From contig JAFUPI010000024.1 of assembly GCA_017481285.1 (NCBI GenBank), forward strand, positions 1 to 49,355: 49,355 nucleotides of DNA. The letters run 5' to 3'. The position numbers and the translations under genes were made by a program. Source of the DNA: Agathobacter sp. Lineage in GTDB: Bacteria; Bacillota; Clostridia; Lachnospirales; Lachnospiraceae. The notes beneath the pieces are model-generated. The model was not told the origin of the DNA, did no database searches, and saw only the letters and a program-made list of their open reading frames with translations. This document shows positions 8,254 to 16,993 of this stretch, in pieces (the stretch's first letter is position 1; every line of letters begins with the position of its first letter).

Positions 8254-9903
8254 TTACTCTATTATTCTGCTATTTTTGCCCATCGCTTTCATACGTACTT
8301 TCTTATCGTACATATCCTCATCTGCACGATTGAACACACTCTCATATGTGCTATCCATCTTCTTGTTATAGCTTGCATAGCCGATAGATGCCGATGCCCA
8401 GATTTTTCCTTTTTGATGCTCCACGACTTCATCGAAGCTCTTGCAATAGTTTTCACATTCTTCTTCCGTTATGTCATGCAGGATTACAGCAAATTCATCC
8501 CCGCCGATACGATATAGATTTTCTTCGCCGAAAACCTCTGCAATCATCTGGGTAACCTTAATAATCAACTCATTTCCAATTTCATGTCCGAAATTATCGT
8601 TAATATATTTTAATCCATTTGCATCTATAACAAATACAGAAAATTCCGCCTTTTTCTGCATGATATCATTCTTGAGGAAAGCAACTTCCTGTAAATAGGC
8701 CGTACTATTTTTTACTCCTGTCAGCTTATCCGAATAAGCCAGATTATTGATATAGCTGATTTTAACTTTTAACTGTCGTGCCGTTTCACTCAGACTTTGT
8801 GCCAGAGTTCCAACCTCATCATTGGAGCGGATATTTAATTCCACATCCAGATTTCCCTGTGCGATATCCTGAGCTGCTTTATCCAACTCCTTCAAAGGAC
8901 GAATAATCGTTTTTGCAATCTGCATTGTGATAAAAACAAAAACCAAACCCGTCGCTAAGGCAATCGCTACAATTCGACATACCAATGCATTGAAATCTGC
9001 ATTAATTTCATCTTTTGGTGCAATAACCGCCATAATTTTGCCATTGGTTAAAATGGTAAATGCAGCCATTTTTTCGCGGCCATTGAAGGTCAAATCATAA
9101 ACCTTGTCATTTCGAATGAGTTCTTCCTGGCTCACATGTGACAAATCTTCACTTAAGCCGGTAATGTTCGTTCCAGAAGAGAACTCTTTACTATAAGCGA
9201 CCTCAAATTTTTCATCTGTCAAGAATGCATATCCAGTTTCATAAAGCTTAATCTCATCAACCATATGAGTAATATATAGCCAGTCAATATCCATACCAAC
9301 GATACCGATAAGTTGATTGTCTTTGAAAATAGGCATCGCATAGGACACGATAGTTCTACCCGTATTCTGATTTTCGTATGGGTCCATCCATATCGCATGA
9401 CCTGCTTCTACTGGTTCATAATACCAGCCCACATGCTCCATATCATCCTTTGGATACTGGGTAATATTTGTATTTTCTTCCAACTCCAATTCCCCAGATT
9501 CATTGTCGATTAACCAGTAAAATCCTTCCGTAGGCCCAGCAATTTCTGGATTTAAACGAAGATAAATACCAATCGATCCTTTTGTGTTAATCGCGATATC
9601 ATAGGCAGCTTCACACATATGATTCATATATGTTTCACGATAGGTTTCGTCCTGAAGACGCTCTGCACTAACCAAATGATTGGTTGCCAACACTGCCATT
9701 ACCTCGGAAGACTGCTCAATTCGTCCCAACACGTTATTGAGTTCCTCTGCTTTTTCCTGACAGGTCAGGTTCATCGTAGAAACCACACTCTTGTCTAATT
9801 CATCTCGAAAGCTTGCAATTCCCAATCCACCTATGGTAAGACTCGAAAACAAAATACCAACTAAAATTAAAAATATAATTTTGTTTTGAATAGAGCTCTT
9901 CAT
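8254..9903 (-). CDS. diguanylate cyclase, dCache-HAMP-GGDEF
   Basis: 549 residues from the ATG at 9903, chosen because GAGGAGG lies seven bases upstream; an in-frame ATG at 9939 falls in a hairpin and lacks a ribosome site. Order: membrane segment (about 8-28), extracellular Cache-type sensor (FYWLIDNESG, GMDIDWLYITHMV), second membrane segment near residue 310, HAMP (about 325-380), then GGDEF with the intact catalytic motif RIGGDEF near residue 467. It should make cyclic di-GMP in response to an outside signal, probably a small organic ligand. It follows the response-regulator gene by about 60 bases with a stem-loop between them. Confidence 0.93.
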   Translation of the reverse strand: MKSSIQNKIIFLILVGILFSSLTIGGLGIASFRDELDKSVVSTMNLTCQEKAEELNNVLGRIEQSSEVMAVLATNHLVSAERLQDETYRETYMNHMCEAAYDIAINTKGSIGIYLRLNPEIAGPTEGFYWLIDNESGELELEENTNITQYPKDDMEHVGWYYEPVEAGHAIWMDPYENQNTGRTIVSYAMPIFKDNQLIGIVGMDIDWLYITHMVDEIKLYETGYAFLTDEKFEVAYSKEFSSGTNITGLSEDLSHVSQEELIRNDKVYDLTFNGREKMAAFTILTNGKIMAVIAPKDEINADFNALVCRIVAIALATGLVFVFITMQIAKTIIRPLKELDKAAQDIAQGNLDVELNIRSNDEVGTLAQSLSETARQLKVKISYINNLAYSDKLTGVKNSTAYLQEVAFLKNDIMQKKAEFSVFVIDANGLKYINDNFGHEIGNELIIKVTQMIAEVFGEENLYRIGGDEFAVILHDITEEECENYCKSFDEVVEHQKGKIWASASIGYASYNKKMDSTYESVFNRADEDMYDKKVRMKAMGKNSRIIE

Positions 9904-9930
9904 GGTCTTACCTCCTCTTTTGTAAACTTT

Positions 9931-9952
9931 GTCCCCCAATTTCTTGGGGGAC
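9931..9952 (-). other. stem-loop between response-regulator and GGDEF genes
   Basis: GTCCCCCAA and TTGGGGGAC pair perfectly (9 pairs) around a four-base loop. No T-run follows on either strand, so it is not a standard terminator. It may protect or process the mRNA, or partly terminate so that less GGDEF message is made. Confidence 0.55.
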
Positions 9953-9963
9953 GTTCTAAATAT

Positions 9964-10719
9964 TTAGATTGATTTCTGTTTCATAAAGAATTCATTAATC
10001 ATCTGAACAATCTGGTCTGGACTGGTCGTCTTAAGAATATATCCCTCCGGTTTAAGACTCAGCACCTGCTGAATACTTTCCTTATCATTCTTACTGGTCA
10101 AAAACATAACTGGAATATTGCTAAATTCAGCTTCGGAACGAATCATTTCCAAAACCTGTTTTCCGTTTAACACAGGCATTTCATAATCTAAAAGCACTAA
10201 GTCTGGTCGATTGGTAGATAAGTATTTGATTGCCATAGTTCCAGAATTTGCGAGAATTACCTGATAGCTATCCTCTAACCATCCTTTCACATTGCGAAGC
10301 ATTGCGCCTGAATCGTCTACTACCAAAATCTTCTTCTTCGTGTGTTTTCCATTTGTTTTGATGTATTCATCCATATCACTTACGACAGCTTTTACATCAA
10401 TCGGTCTCTGAAATTCTTTCCTAAGAAGCTGTTTTGGAACTAATTTACGGATTTCTGCCAGTTCATTCACATCACCAATAACAAAAACTGAAATATCTTC
10501 TTCTACAATTTTGTCGCGTAAAAATACCAATGCCTGCTGTTTCTTCACCAGTTCTTCATCGGTATACATCAAAACTGCCGTGATATCCTCTTTTACCGCA
10601 TTAATCTCATTTACACTGGTTCCAACTGTAATTACATTATAGCCAAGCCCTTTTAACTGCTCCTCCATTGCAATATTTAAATAACTTCGAACCTCTGTAA
10701 AAACTAATATATTATGCAT
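9964..10719 (-). CDS. response regulator, degenerate plus intact receiver domain
   Basis: 251 residues. The C-terminal half (about 128-251) is a full receiver domain: ILVVDDS, phospho-acceptor Asp178 in LVLLDYEMP, a Thr/Ser switch (FLTSK) and the Lys of YILKTT. The N-terminal half has a receiver-like alternation of strands and helices (NILVFTEV..., VFVIGDVNE) but lacks the acidic pocket, so it looks like a pseudo-receiver. No DNA-binding or output domain is present. It follows the hybrid kinase gene by 21 bases and precedes the cyclase, so a phosphorelay from the kinase's HPt domain to this protein is plausible. Confidence 0.88.
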   Translation of the reverse strand: MHNILVFTEVRSYLNIAMEEQLKGLGYNVITVGTSVNEINAVKEDITAVLMYTDEELVKKQQALVFLRDKIVEEDISVFVIGDVNELAEIRKLVPKQLLRKEFQRPIDVKAVVSDMDEYIKTNGKHTKKKILVVDDSGAMLRNVKGWLEDSYQVILANSGTMAIKYLSTNRPDLVLLDYEMPVLNGKQVLEMIRSEAEFSNIPVMFLTSKNDKESIQQVLSLKPEGYILKTTSPDQIVQMINEFFMKQKSI

Positions 10720-10740
10720 GATTTTCTAATCCTTTCATGA

Positions 10741-13700
10741 CTATTTCTGCAATTCTGCTATAAGCACATCTGCTAAATTCATAACCTCTTCCATTGCAAC
10801 ATCTGCTACGTATGCACTTAAGCTTTCCACTTTGCTCTGACATTCCTCTGGGAAAGCAAATCCCTCCAGCTTATGCATCGCTTCATCTGCACCATCCAAA
10901 TCAAAACAATCCATGGCATTTTTCAGATTTTCTAATTCTGCAATGATGTCTTCTACAGGAACATCCTGTTTCTCCTGCTCCTTCATACGCGCAAATGGCT
11001 CTAAAATTGGTTTGTAACTTCTGTACAATGATAACACATCAGGTGTCTCTAAGGCTAGCGTTTTTTCATCTTCCGCATTCCCCAATTGTTCCAGTCGGTA
11101 GAACTTCTCTGAAAGCTCCATTGCACCAATCATACGTGCCGTACTCTTTAACGCATGTACCTCAATGGTATAATCACGAATCAAGCCATCTGCCAGGCAT
11201 TTTTCTACCTTTGTAGATTTCTGATCAATTAACTTGTAAAAGTCCCCTAACAGACTTACAAAAAGTTCCTTAGTTCCAGAATTCTGGATACCTTCCTTCA
11301 CATCCAAGCCTTCAATTACAAGGTCTTCTTCCCCGCTGGTCTGTTTCTGCATAGCTGCAATTTTTTTAGGGTCGTCTATAATCACCATACCTAGTGGAAG
11401 CCATCTACGGATACATCCACAGAGTTCCTTTAGCTTAATTGGCTTTGGTACAAAATCAAAGAAGCCATTCTCTCGGAACAATTCCCTTGCCTCCGTAGTC
11501 GCATTTGCCGAAAGTGCAATAATTGGAAGGTCTTGGAAGTATTCACCTTCCATCTTACGAATTTCTCTTGTCGCTTCTACACCATCCATGACTGGCATCA
11601 TGTGATCCATTAGGACGATATCATAATGATTTTTCTTAATCTTTTCGATGGCCTGTTTTCCATTTTCTGCAGTATCCATCTGAACCTGCAGTGGTTCTAA
11701 TAAGCCCTTCGCCACCTTCAGGTTCATTTCATGGTCATCTACGATAAGAATCTTTGCATCTGGTGCCACAAAGCAAAGTACATCTTCTTCGTTTTCTACC
11801 GTAACGGTCTCACCATTAATCATCTGGCAGAAATTCAAGCTGTACAGTGGCTTGTTCATAATCGAAGCCTGCTTGTCAGAAAGATTCTGCTGCATTGGAT
11901 TATGCAGTACACAAAGTTTCGTTTTACATTCGCTCATTCTCTGACACATGGCCATTGTTAACATATCTACGTCATCTGTAAAGATTATGGTCGCTTTTTG
12001 AGTACCTTCATACACATCTGCAAACTCAACACTTTGGAGTCCATATGCCGCTACCAGCTTCTTATACTGTTCTTCCACGAATGAATTGATAAACTTACCA
12101 GAAACCACCGTATTTTCTAGGTACTCTGGTTTCACACTTGCAGCCACTCTATCGCTGCAAACCTTCTGTGGAATATTGAAATAGAAGGTACTTCCTTTGC
12201 CATACTCACTCGTTACACCAATGGTTCCACCCATCAGTTCCACCATCTGTTTGGAAATAGAAAGGCCTAAACCTGTGCCTTCCTTGAAATGATTTTTCTC
12301 TTTATCCACCTGTGAATAGGTTCCGAAAAGCTTACCAATATCTTCTTCTTTGATTCCCTGACCAGAATCCTGAATCAAATACTTCATATTTATTGTTTCA
12401 TTATCAATTGGCTCTGCCTGAACAGTCAGTTTAACGAATCCAGCATCCGTAAACTTGATTGCATTATTCATCAAATTAATGATAACCTGACGAATGCGTT
12501 GTCTATCTCCGTATAGCACCTCTGGCAGCTTCGTATCAATATCATACAAAAGCTCCACATCCTTATCTCCAATACGATTGAGGAAAATCATGGACAAATC
12601 GTGGAAGGTAGACATTGGTTCATATTCATCCTTAATAATATCCATCTTTCCCGCTTCAATTTTAGAGAAATCCAAAATATCATTAATAATCGTAAGCAAA
12701 GCATCCCCTGAGCTTCGAATATTGTTTAAATATTCTCTCGTACTGTCAGGCAGATCCTCACGAAGAAGAATGTCCGTCATCCCAACGATGGCATTCATAG
12801 GGGTACGAATCTCATGCGACATGTTAGACATGAATGCTGATTTCGCTTTATTTGCCTCTTCTGCTCTTTCCATTTCTGCTTCCGCACGTTCTTTTTCTGC
12901 CTCAATCTGTTCCAATAGCTTGTGATGTTCTGTATTATCAATCAGGAGCATGCTGTAGCCGATAGTTCTACCTTTTTGGGTAATCGCTTCTACTTCTTTT
13001 ACGAAATGTTTATCCTGTAAATCTACGCAAAAGCTATAGTCATAGAACAACTTGATTACATCTGCCGGTATCATCTGGCTTTTTTCCAAATCCGAAAGCT
13101 CTGGGAACAAAGCCTTTGCAGCAGGGTTCGCATCCAGATATCCATACTGATTATCTACAATAATCAATGCATTCTCTGTATGTTCAACAACCCAATTTCG
13201 CCCCTGGTCTGTAACGTAAAAGAAATTTCCACGGATTACGCCAAGAATAATCGCTAAAATAGAGAATGATGCAGATAAAGGAACGATATCATATGGTATC
13301 AGGAATAATAATCGAATATGTAAAGCAACCACGATTACAAACTGTGCACCACTAAGTCTTGCCAAATTGTATTTCTCTTCGGTTGCCTTTACCTTAAACA
13401 TACGAATTGTAGTTACAATCATTCCTACGATAAGCATAATACAAAGAATGCAGTTTCTTACCATGTATAACACACTTGGTACGGTCTGTACTAAATTCAG
13501 ACCTAATGCATCAAACCTCTGAATATTGATATCCAAAAACACCACATGAAATGGATCGCCAATAAACAGATTAAATAGAAATAGGATTTCTACGCCTGCC
13601 CATACCGACAACACACTGGTACGTAGTTTCTGCGTTCCCAAATTTAAATAAGTTGCCACAAAAAGCATAAACGCAAAATAAAACAAGGTGTTTGCCATAT

Positions 13701-13911
13701 ACAAAATCTTGTTCGCAATCAATACTGCAGCCTCAGAGCTTGCACCAAGCATCAATAAATAAATACAGTTGATAAATAAGCATCCAACGTTTGTCAAAAG
13801 CAAACTCATGGATGGTTTACTTGGCTCTTTCCTAAATAAAGCAATACAGCCCAAAAGTGGTATCACAACCCCTAAAAGCTGTAGCCATGGTGCAATTAGA
13901 AGTAATCCCAT
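10741..13911 (-). CDS. hybrid sensor histidine kinase with receiver and HPt domains
   Basis: 1056 residues. The N-terminus is a multi-helix membrane sensor of about seven segments (residues 1-225) resembling 7TM histidine-kinase sensors. A PAS-like segment follows ([24 protein letters not shown] split over about 240-265), then a coiled coil rich in E/R/A and HisKA with the phospho-His near residue 366 ([10 protein letters not shown]). The ATPase has N-box NLMNNAIKF and GTGLGLSI. The receiver carries Asp near 768 (IVLMDHMMP), and the C-terminal HPt has His near 919 ([11 protein letters not shown]). All relay residues are present. The next gene encodes a stand-alone receiver, the likely final acceptor. 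Confidence 0.93.
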   Translation of the reverse strand: MGLLLIAPWLQLLGVVIPLLGCIALFRKEPSKPSMSLLLTNVGCLFINCIYLLMLGASSEAAVLIANKILYMANTLFYFAFMLFVATYLNLGTQKLRTSVLSVWAGVEILFLFNLFIGDPFHVVFLDINIQRFDALGLNLVQTVPSVLYMVRNCILCIMLIVGMIVTTIRMFKVKATEEKYNLARLSGAQFVIVVALHIRLLFLIPYDIVPLSASFSILAIILGVIRGNFFYVTDQGRNWVVEHTENALIIVDNQYGYLDANPAAKALFPELSDLEKSQMIPADVIKLFYDYSFCVDLQDKHFVKEVEAITQKGRTIGYSMLLIDNTEHHKLLEQIEAEKERAEAEMERAEEANKAKSAFMSNMSHEIRTPMNAIVGMTDILLREDLPDSTREYLNNIRSSGDALLTIINDILDFSKIEAGKMDIIKDEYEPMSTFHDLSMIFLNRIGDKDVELLYDIDTKLPEVLYGDRQRIRQVIINLMNNAIKFTDAGFVKLTVQAEPIDNETINMKYLIQDSGQGIKEEDIGKLFGTYSQVDKEKNHFKEGTGLGLSISKQMVELMGGTIGVTSEYGKGSTFYFNIPQKVCSDRVAASVKPEYLENTVVSGKFINSFVEEQYKKLVAAYGLQSVEFADVYEGTQKATIIFTDDVDMLTMAMCQRMSECKTKLCVLHNPMQQNLSDKQASIMNKPLYSLNFCQMINGETVTVENEEDVLCFVAPDAKILIVDDHEMNLKVAKGLLEPLQVQMDTAENGKQAIEKIKKNHYDIVLMDHMMPVMDGVEATREIRKMEGEYFQDLPIIALSANATTEARELFRENGFFDFVPKPIKLKELCGCIRRWLPLGMVIIDDPKKIAAMQKQTSGEEDLVIEGLDVKEGIQNSGTKELFVSLLGDFYKLIDQKSTKVEKCLADGLIRDYTIEVHALKSTARMIGAMELSEKFYRLEQLGNAEDEKTLALETPDVLSLYRSYKPILEPFARMKEQEKQDVPVEDIIAELENLKNAMDCFDLDGADEAMHKLEGFAFPEECQSKVESLSAYVADVAMEEVMNLADVLIAELQK

Positions 13912-13950
13912 GTTTTCTTCCCCCTACTTCTTTTTCTTTCTATCCAAAAC

Positions 13951-14331
13951 CTACTGTCCTAATTCCTCTGTCAATGCCAGAATCTGCGGTGCAATACGTT
14001 CTCTTTCCTGTTCTGTGATTTTCTTAAACGCAGGATAAGCGAATACCATAAGAATAATTCCTATACCTCCCAAAACAATACTTGGAATTAGTAATTTCAT
14101 TCCAACCACCAAAACCATACTCATACCCCCGCCAAAAATAAGCGTTCCAGCGATTCCCATAATCAGCCCAATCACTGTACCTTTCTTGGTAACAGAAGCA
14201 TCCAGCTTACGAAGCTGTTCCAGTTTATCATCTGTTTTTGGAATATATTTGCTCTTGATTTTCTCAATTTCCGCCTGCTGCTCTGCGGAATATGTATATT
14301 CAAACGTTTCCTTACTGTTCTCCATTTGCAT
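13951..14331 (-). CDS. small two-helix membrane protein
   Basis: 126 residues (124 if the second in-frame ATG at 14325 is used; both lie downstream of the same AAGGAG). A charged N-terminal part (YSAEQQAEIEKIKSKYIP) is followed by two membrane segments (about 51-75 and 80-100) with glycine-rich turns and a charged C-terminal tail. I recall similar Clostridia proteins carrying the misleading name dihydropteridine reductase; no enzymatic motif is visible. It overlaps the end of the 309-residue membrane protein gene by about 20 bases, so the two are coupled and probably work together. Confidence 0.75.
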   Translation of the reverse strand: MQMENSKETFEYTYSAEQQAEIEKIKSKYIPKTDDKLEQLRKLDASVTKKGTVIGLIMGIAGTLIFGGGMSMVLVVGMKLLIPSIVLGGIGIILMVFAYPAFKKITEQERERIAPQILALTEELGQ

Positions 14332-15241
14332 TTAACTCCTTAAAATCTTTTTTCACGCCAGCTATCATCATAGCACCAATAGTATTAATCGCTATCGTAA
14401 CTGCAAGTCCCGTCATGGTATTCATAAGCCCCACATCTACAGCCTCTCCTTGTCCGCCAAAACTGGTAAGCATGGCTACCTGCAGGGTAAAAATAGATAC
14501 AATTGCCTTTACCATATCGATACGTTTGACTGCTGCATATACAGGATTGGTACGTTCTCTGTATTTCACCATATTGATTACTGCCATAGTAAAACAGTAA
14601 AACGTAAACGCCGCTAATCCTATGGTTACAATCATGTGATACTCGATGGTCTGCTTCTGTACGATAACCATAAACATAATCACAGACACCGCAATATTCA
14701 AAAGCATAACCAGCCAGCCACAAACCTGATAACTTTGCAATCCTCTTCGATGTTCCTCCGTTTCACTCAACCCTTTTTTCTGAGAGCGGAAAATTACCAC
14801 AAATCGCATCAGACTCAAGATCACATTATAGCCCGCCATAGCAAAAAGCCAGTTGGAATTATAAATAAATCCTAAGATAATCTTAAATGTTGCGAAACAG
14901 AAGTTAATCAAAAGACCACGATACATGGAAATACGCATACGTAAATCCTTGTCCGTTAAATAAGTATAGCTGTATTTATTGGCATACAGCCCACTTTTTA
15001 CTCCCTTTACAATCTCCGGAATACGGGCGCATACAACTACCAAGGTATAGAATGCTACCACGTAAAACAAAATAGCCAATAGATTTTCTTCTAAATGATT
15101 CACAAATATGTAGATTAAACCAACTACCGTAAGATTAAAGAGCAAAAACACGATAAACGTGTGTGGAAATAATAGACTTAAGCCTACTTTTTTCCAATCT
15201 ATTTCCTTTTTCTCTACATTTTCATTCTCTAAACTACTCAT
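14312..15241 (-). CDS. eight-helix membrane protein of unknown function
   Basis: 309 residues with about eight hydrophobic segments and no recognised transporter or enzyme motif. A charged central loop (SQKKGLSETEEHRRG) splits the segments roughly in half. The start lies eight bases inside the histidine-kinase gene and the end overlaps the next small membrane protein gene, so it belongs to the same operon as the OmpR/kinase pair. It may be the target, sensor partner or immunity-type component of that system. I do not recognise the family. Confidence 0.75.
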   Translation of the reverse strand: MSSLENENVEKKEIDWKKVGLSLLFPHTFIVFLLFNLTVVGLIYIFVNHLEENLLAILFYVVAFYTLVVVCARIPEIVKGVKSGLYANKYSYTYLTDKDLRMRISMYRGLLINFCFATFKIILGFIYNSNWLFAMAGYNVILSLMRFVVIFRSQKKGLSETEEHRRGLQSYQVCGWLVMLLNIAVSVIMFMVIVQKQTIEYHMIVTIGLAAFTFYCFTMAVINMVKYRERTNPVYAAVKRIDMVKAIVSIFTLQVAMLTSFGGQGEAVDVGLMNTMTGLAVTIAINTIGAMMIAGVKKDFKELNANGEQ

Positions 15242-16283
15242 CTTTACTTCTATTCAATTTCACCGTAAATGTACTGCCCTCACCTAAGCGGCTGCTTACG
15301 GATATTTCTCCTTTACATATATCAATGACACGTTTTACCAGTGCCAATCCCAAACCATTGCCTTTGGTTGCATGGGAAGTATCTCCCTGATAGAATTTCT
15401 TGAAAATATTCTGTCCTGTCTCTGGTGACATTCCGCAACCAGTATCCTTTACCTGAATATATGCGTAATTCTCATCTGCATATAAATTTAATGTCACTAC
15501 ACCACCTGCTTCCGTAAACTTAAGTGCATTGGAAAGCAGGTTGTTCCATACCAGACTAAGCAGCTCTTTGTCTGCTTCAACAAAAACGCCATCTGTAATA
15601 TCCGTTTCAATTTCGATTTCTCTGGATTCCCAAACGGATTCAAATTCCAGCATACATTCACATAGCTGTTCCCCAAGATCATACTTTTCAGTATTTGGAT
15701 AAATCTGCTGATTTTCCAGTTTATTCAGTTTCAAAATATTCGTAACAAGAGAGGAAAGACGTCTGGTCTGATCTGTAATTGCCTTTCCATATTCGATTCG
15801 GTCTTCATCCGCCATTTGTGGAGCCTGAAGCAAAGTACCATAGTTCTGCATTACTGCCATAGGTGTTTTCATCTCGTGAGAAACATTTGCTACGAAGTCC
15901 GTACGAAGTGTTTCTACACTAGATAATTCCTCAATCATATGATTTAAGTAGGTGATCACATCATCAAATTCATTACCACTATTTGGTCCTTTTATATAAT
16001 CAATACGTACCGAAAAATCGCCTTCTACTACCTGATCCAATACTTCTCGAATCTGCTGAATAGGCTTGGTTACGGTATATTTTCGATACCAGGTATCTGC
16101 TATCGTGAATATAACGGCCAAAAACACAATATTTCCAGCAATAATCACTCTTCCATATTCTCCATGCAGCTTTCCGCTTTCCATATAACTGAAAAATAGT
16201 ATAAAATTTATAACTACAATAAAGCTGAACAGCAAAATCCCCATGGCAAATCGACTGAGCCATCTTAACCAAGTTTTACTCAT
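15234..16283 (-). CDS. sensor histidine kinase, HAMP-HisKA-HATPase
   Basis: 349 residues. Two membrane segments (about 12-33 and 46-64) with only a very short outside loop suggest intramembrane or partner-dependent sensing. HAMP follows (about 68-120), then HisKA with His136 (NVSHEMKTPM), N-box LVWNNLLSNALKF, G1 DTGCGM and G2 GNGLGLAL. The start overlaps the stop of the response-regulator gene by one base (TAATG), making this a standard two-component pair. The short-loop architecture resembles kinases that sense envelope stress through a partner membrane protein, and the eight-helix protein encoded next is a candidate. Confidence 0.93.
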   Translation of the reverse strand: MSKTWLRWLSRFAMGILLFSFIVVINFILFFSYMESGKLHGEYGRVIIAGNIVFLAVIFTIADTWYRKYTVTKPIQQIREVLDQVVEGDFSVRIDYIKGPNSGNEFDDVITYLNHMIEELSSVETLRTDFVANVSHEMKTPMAVMQNYGTLLQAPQMADEDRIEYGKAITDQTRRLSSLVTNILKLNKLENQQIYPNTEKYDLGEQLCECMLEFESVWESREIEIETDITDGVFVEADKELLSLVWNNLLSNALKFTEAGGVVTLNLYADENYAYIQVKDTGCGMSPETGQNIFKKFYQGDTSHATKGNGLGLALVKRVIDICKGEISVSSRLGEGSTFTVKLNRSKDE

Positions 16284-16954
16284 TATTTCAACACCGCCTT
16301 ATATCCAAGTCCATGTACTGTTACGATTTCGAAATCCTCACATTCTGACATCTTGTCACGGATTTTGGTCATATATACATCTACGGTTCTAGGACCAGAA
16401 AGTGACTCGGCATCCCAGAATTCTTCCATCAGCTTGGTACGGGTAAAGGTTTTCTTTGGATAAGATAAGAGCTTGTAAAGAATATCAAACTCCCTTACTG
16501 TAAGAATAATTTCCTCACCATCCAAATATGCACTATGTTCTTCTGCATCCAATACTAATTTACCGATTTCCAGCTTCTTGTTGGTATTAATCTTGGCTCT
16601 ACGAAGCAGTGCTTCCACACGAAGGAGAAGTTCTTCCAAATCGATAGGCTTAATCATATAGTCATCAATCCCTACACGGAAGCCTTTTCTCTTAGACTCG
16701 AAATCATCTCTTGCAGTCATAAAGATAATTGGAATCTCCTTGTTCATATCTCTTACATTTTCTGCAAACTCAAAGCCATCGGTCCCTGGCATCATAATGT
16801 CAGAAATAATCAAATCAAACACAGTCTCATACATCAGGTCATAGGCTTCTTCTGGCTCCATTGCCCCTTTTGCCTCAAATCCATTCTGATTTAAATACGA
16901 GCACACCGTACGGTTTAAATCTTTATCATCTTCTACTACTAAAATATTGAACAT
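16283..16954 (-). CDS. OmpR-family response regulator
   Basis: 223 residues from the ATG at 16954, which has GAGGAGG seven bases upstream; a longer in-frame start at 16984 lacks a site. The receiver domain has VVEDD, Asp52 (LIISDIMMP), a Thr switch (FMTARDD) and Lys of YMIKPI. The C-terminal winged helix carries LTVREFDILYKL and the recognition region RTVDVYMTKIRDK. It is the partner of the kinase encoded immediately downstream. It starts about 40 bases after the TgpA-like gene and is probably part of the same long transcript. Confidence 0.95.
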   Translation of the reverse strand: MFNILVVEDDKDLNRTVCSYLNQNGFEAKGAMEPEEAYDLMYETVFDLIISDIMMPGTDGFEFAENVRDMNKEIPIIFMTARDDFESKRKGFRVGIDDYMIKPIDLEELLLRVEALLRRAKINTNKKLEIGKLVLDAEEHSAYLDGEEIILTVREFDILYKLLSYPKKTFTRTKLMEEFWDAESLSGPRTVDVYMTKIRDKMSECEDFEIVTVHGLGYKAVLK

Positions 16955-16993
16955 AATCTTGCCCTCCTCATTTACAAAAGCCACCTTGGCATA

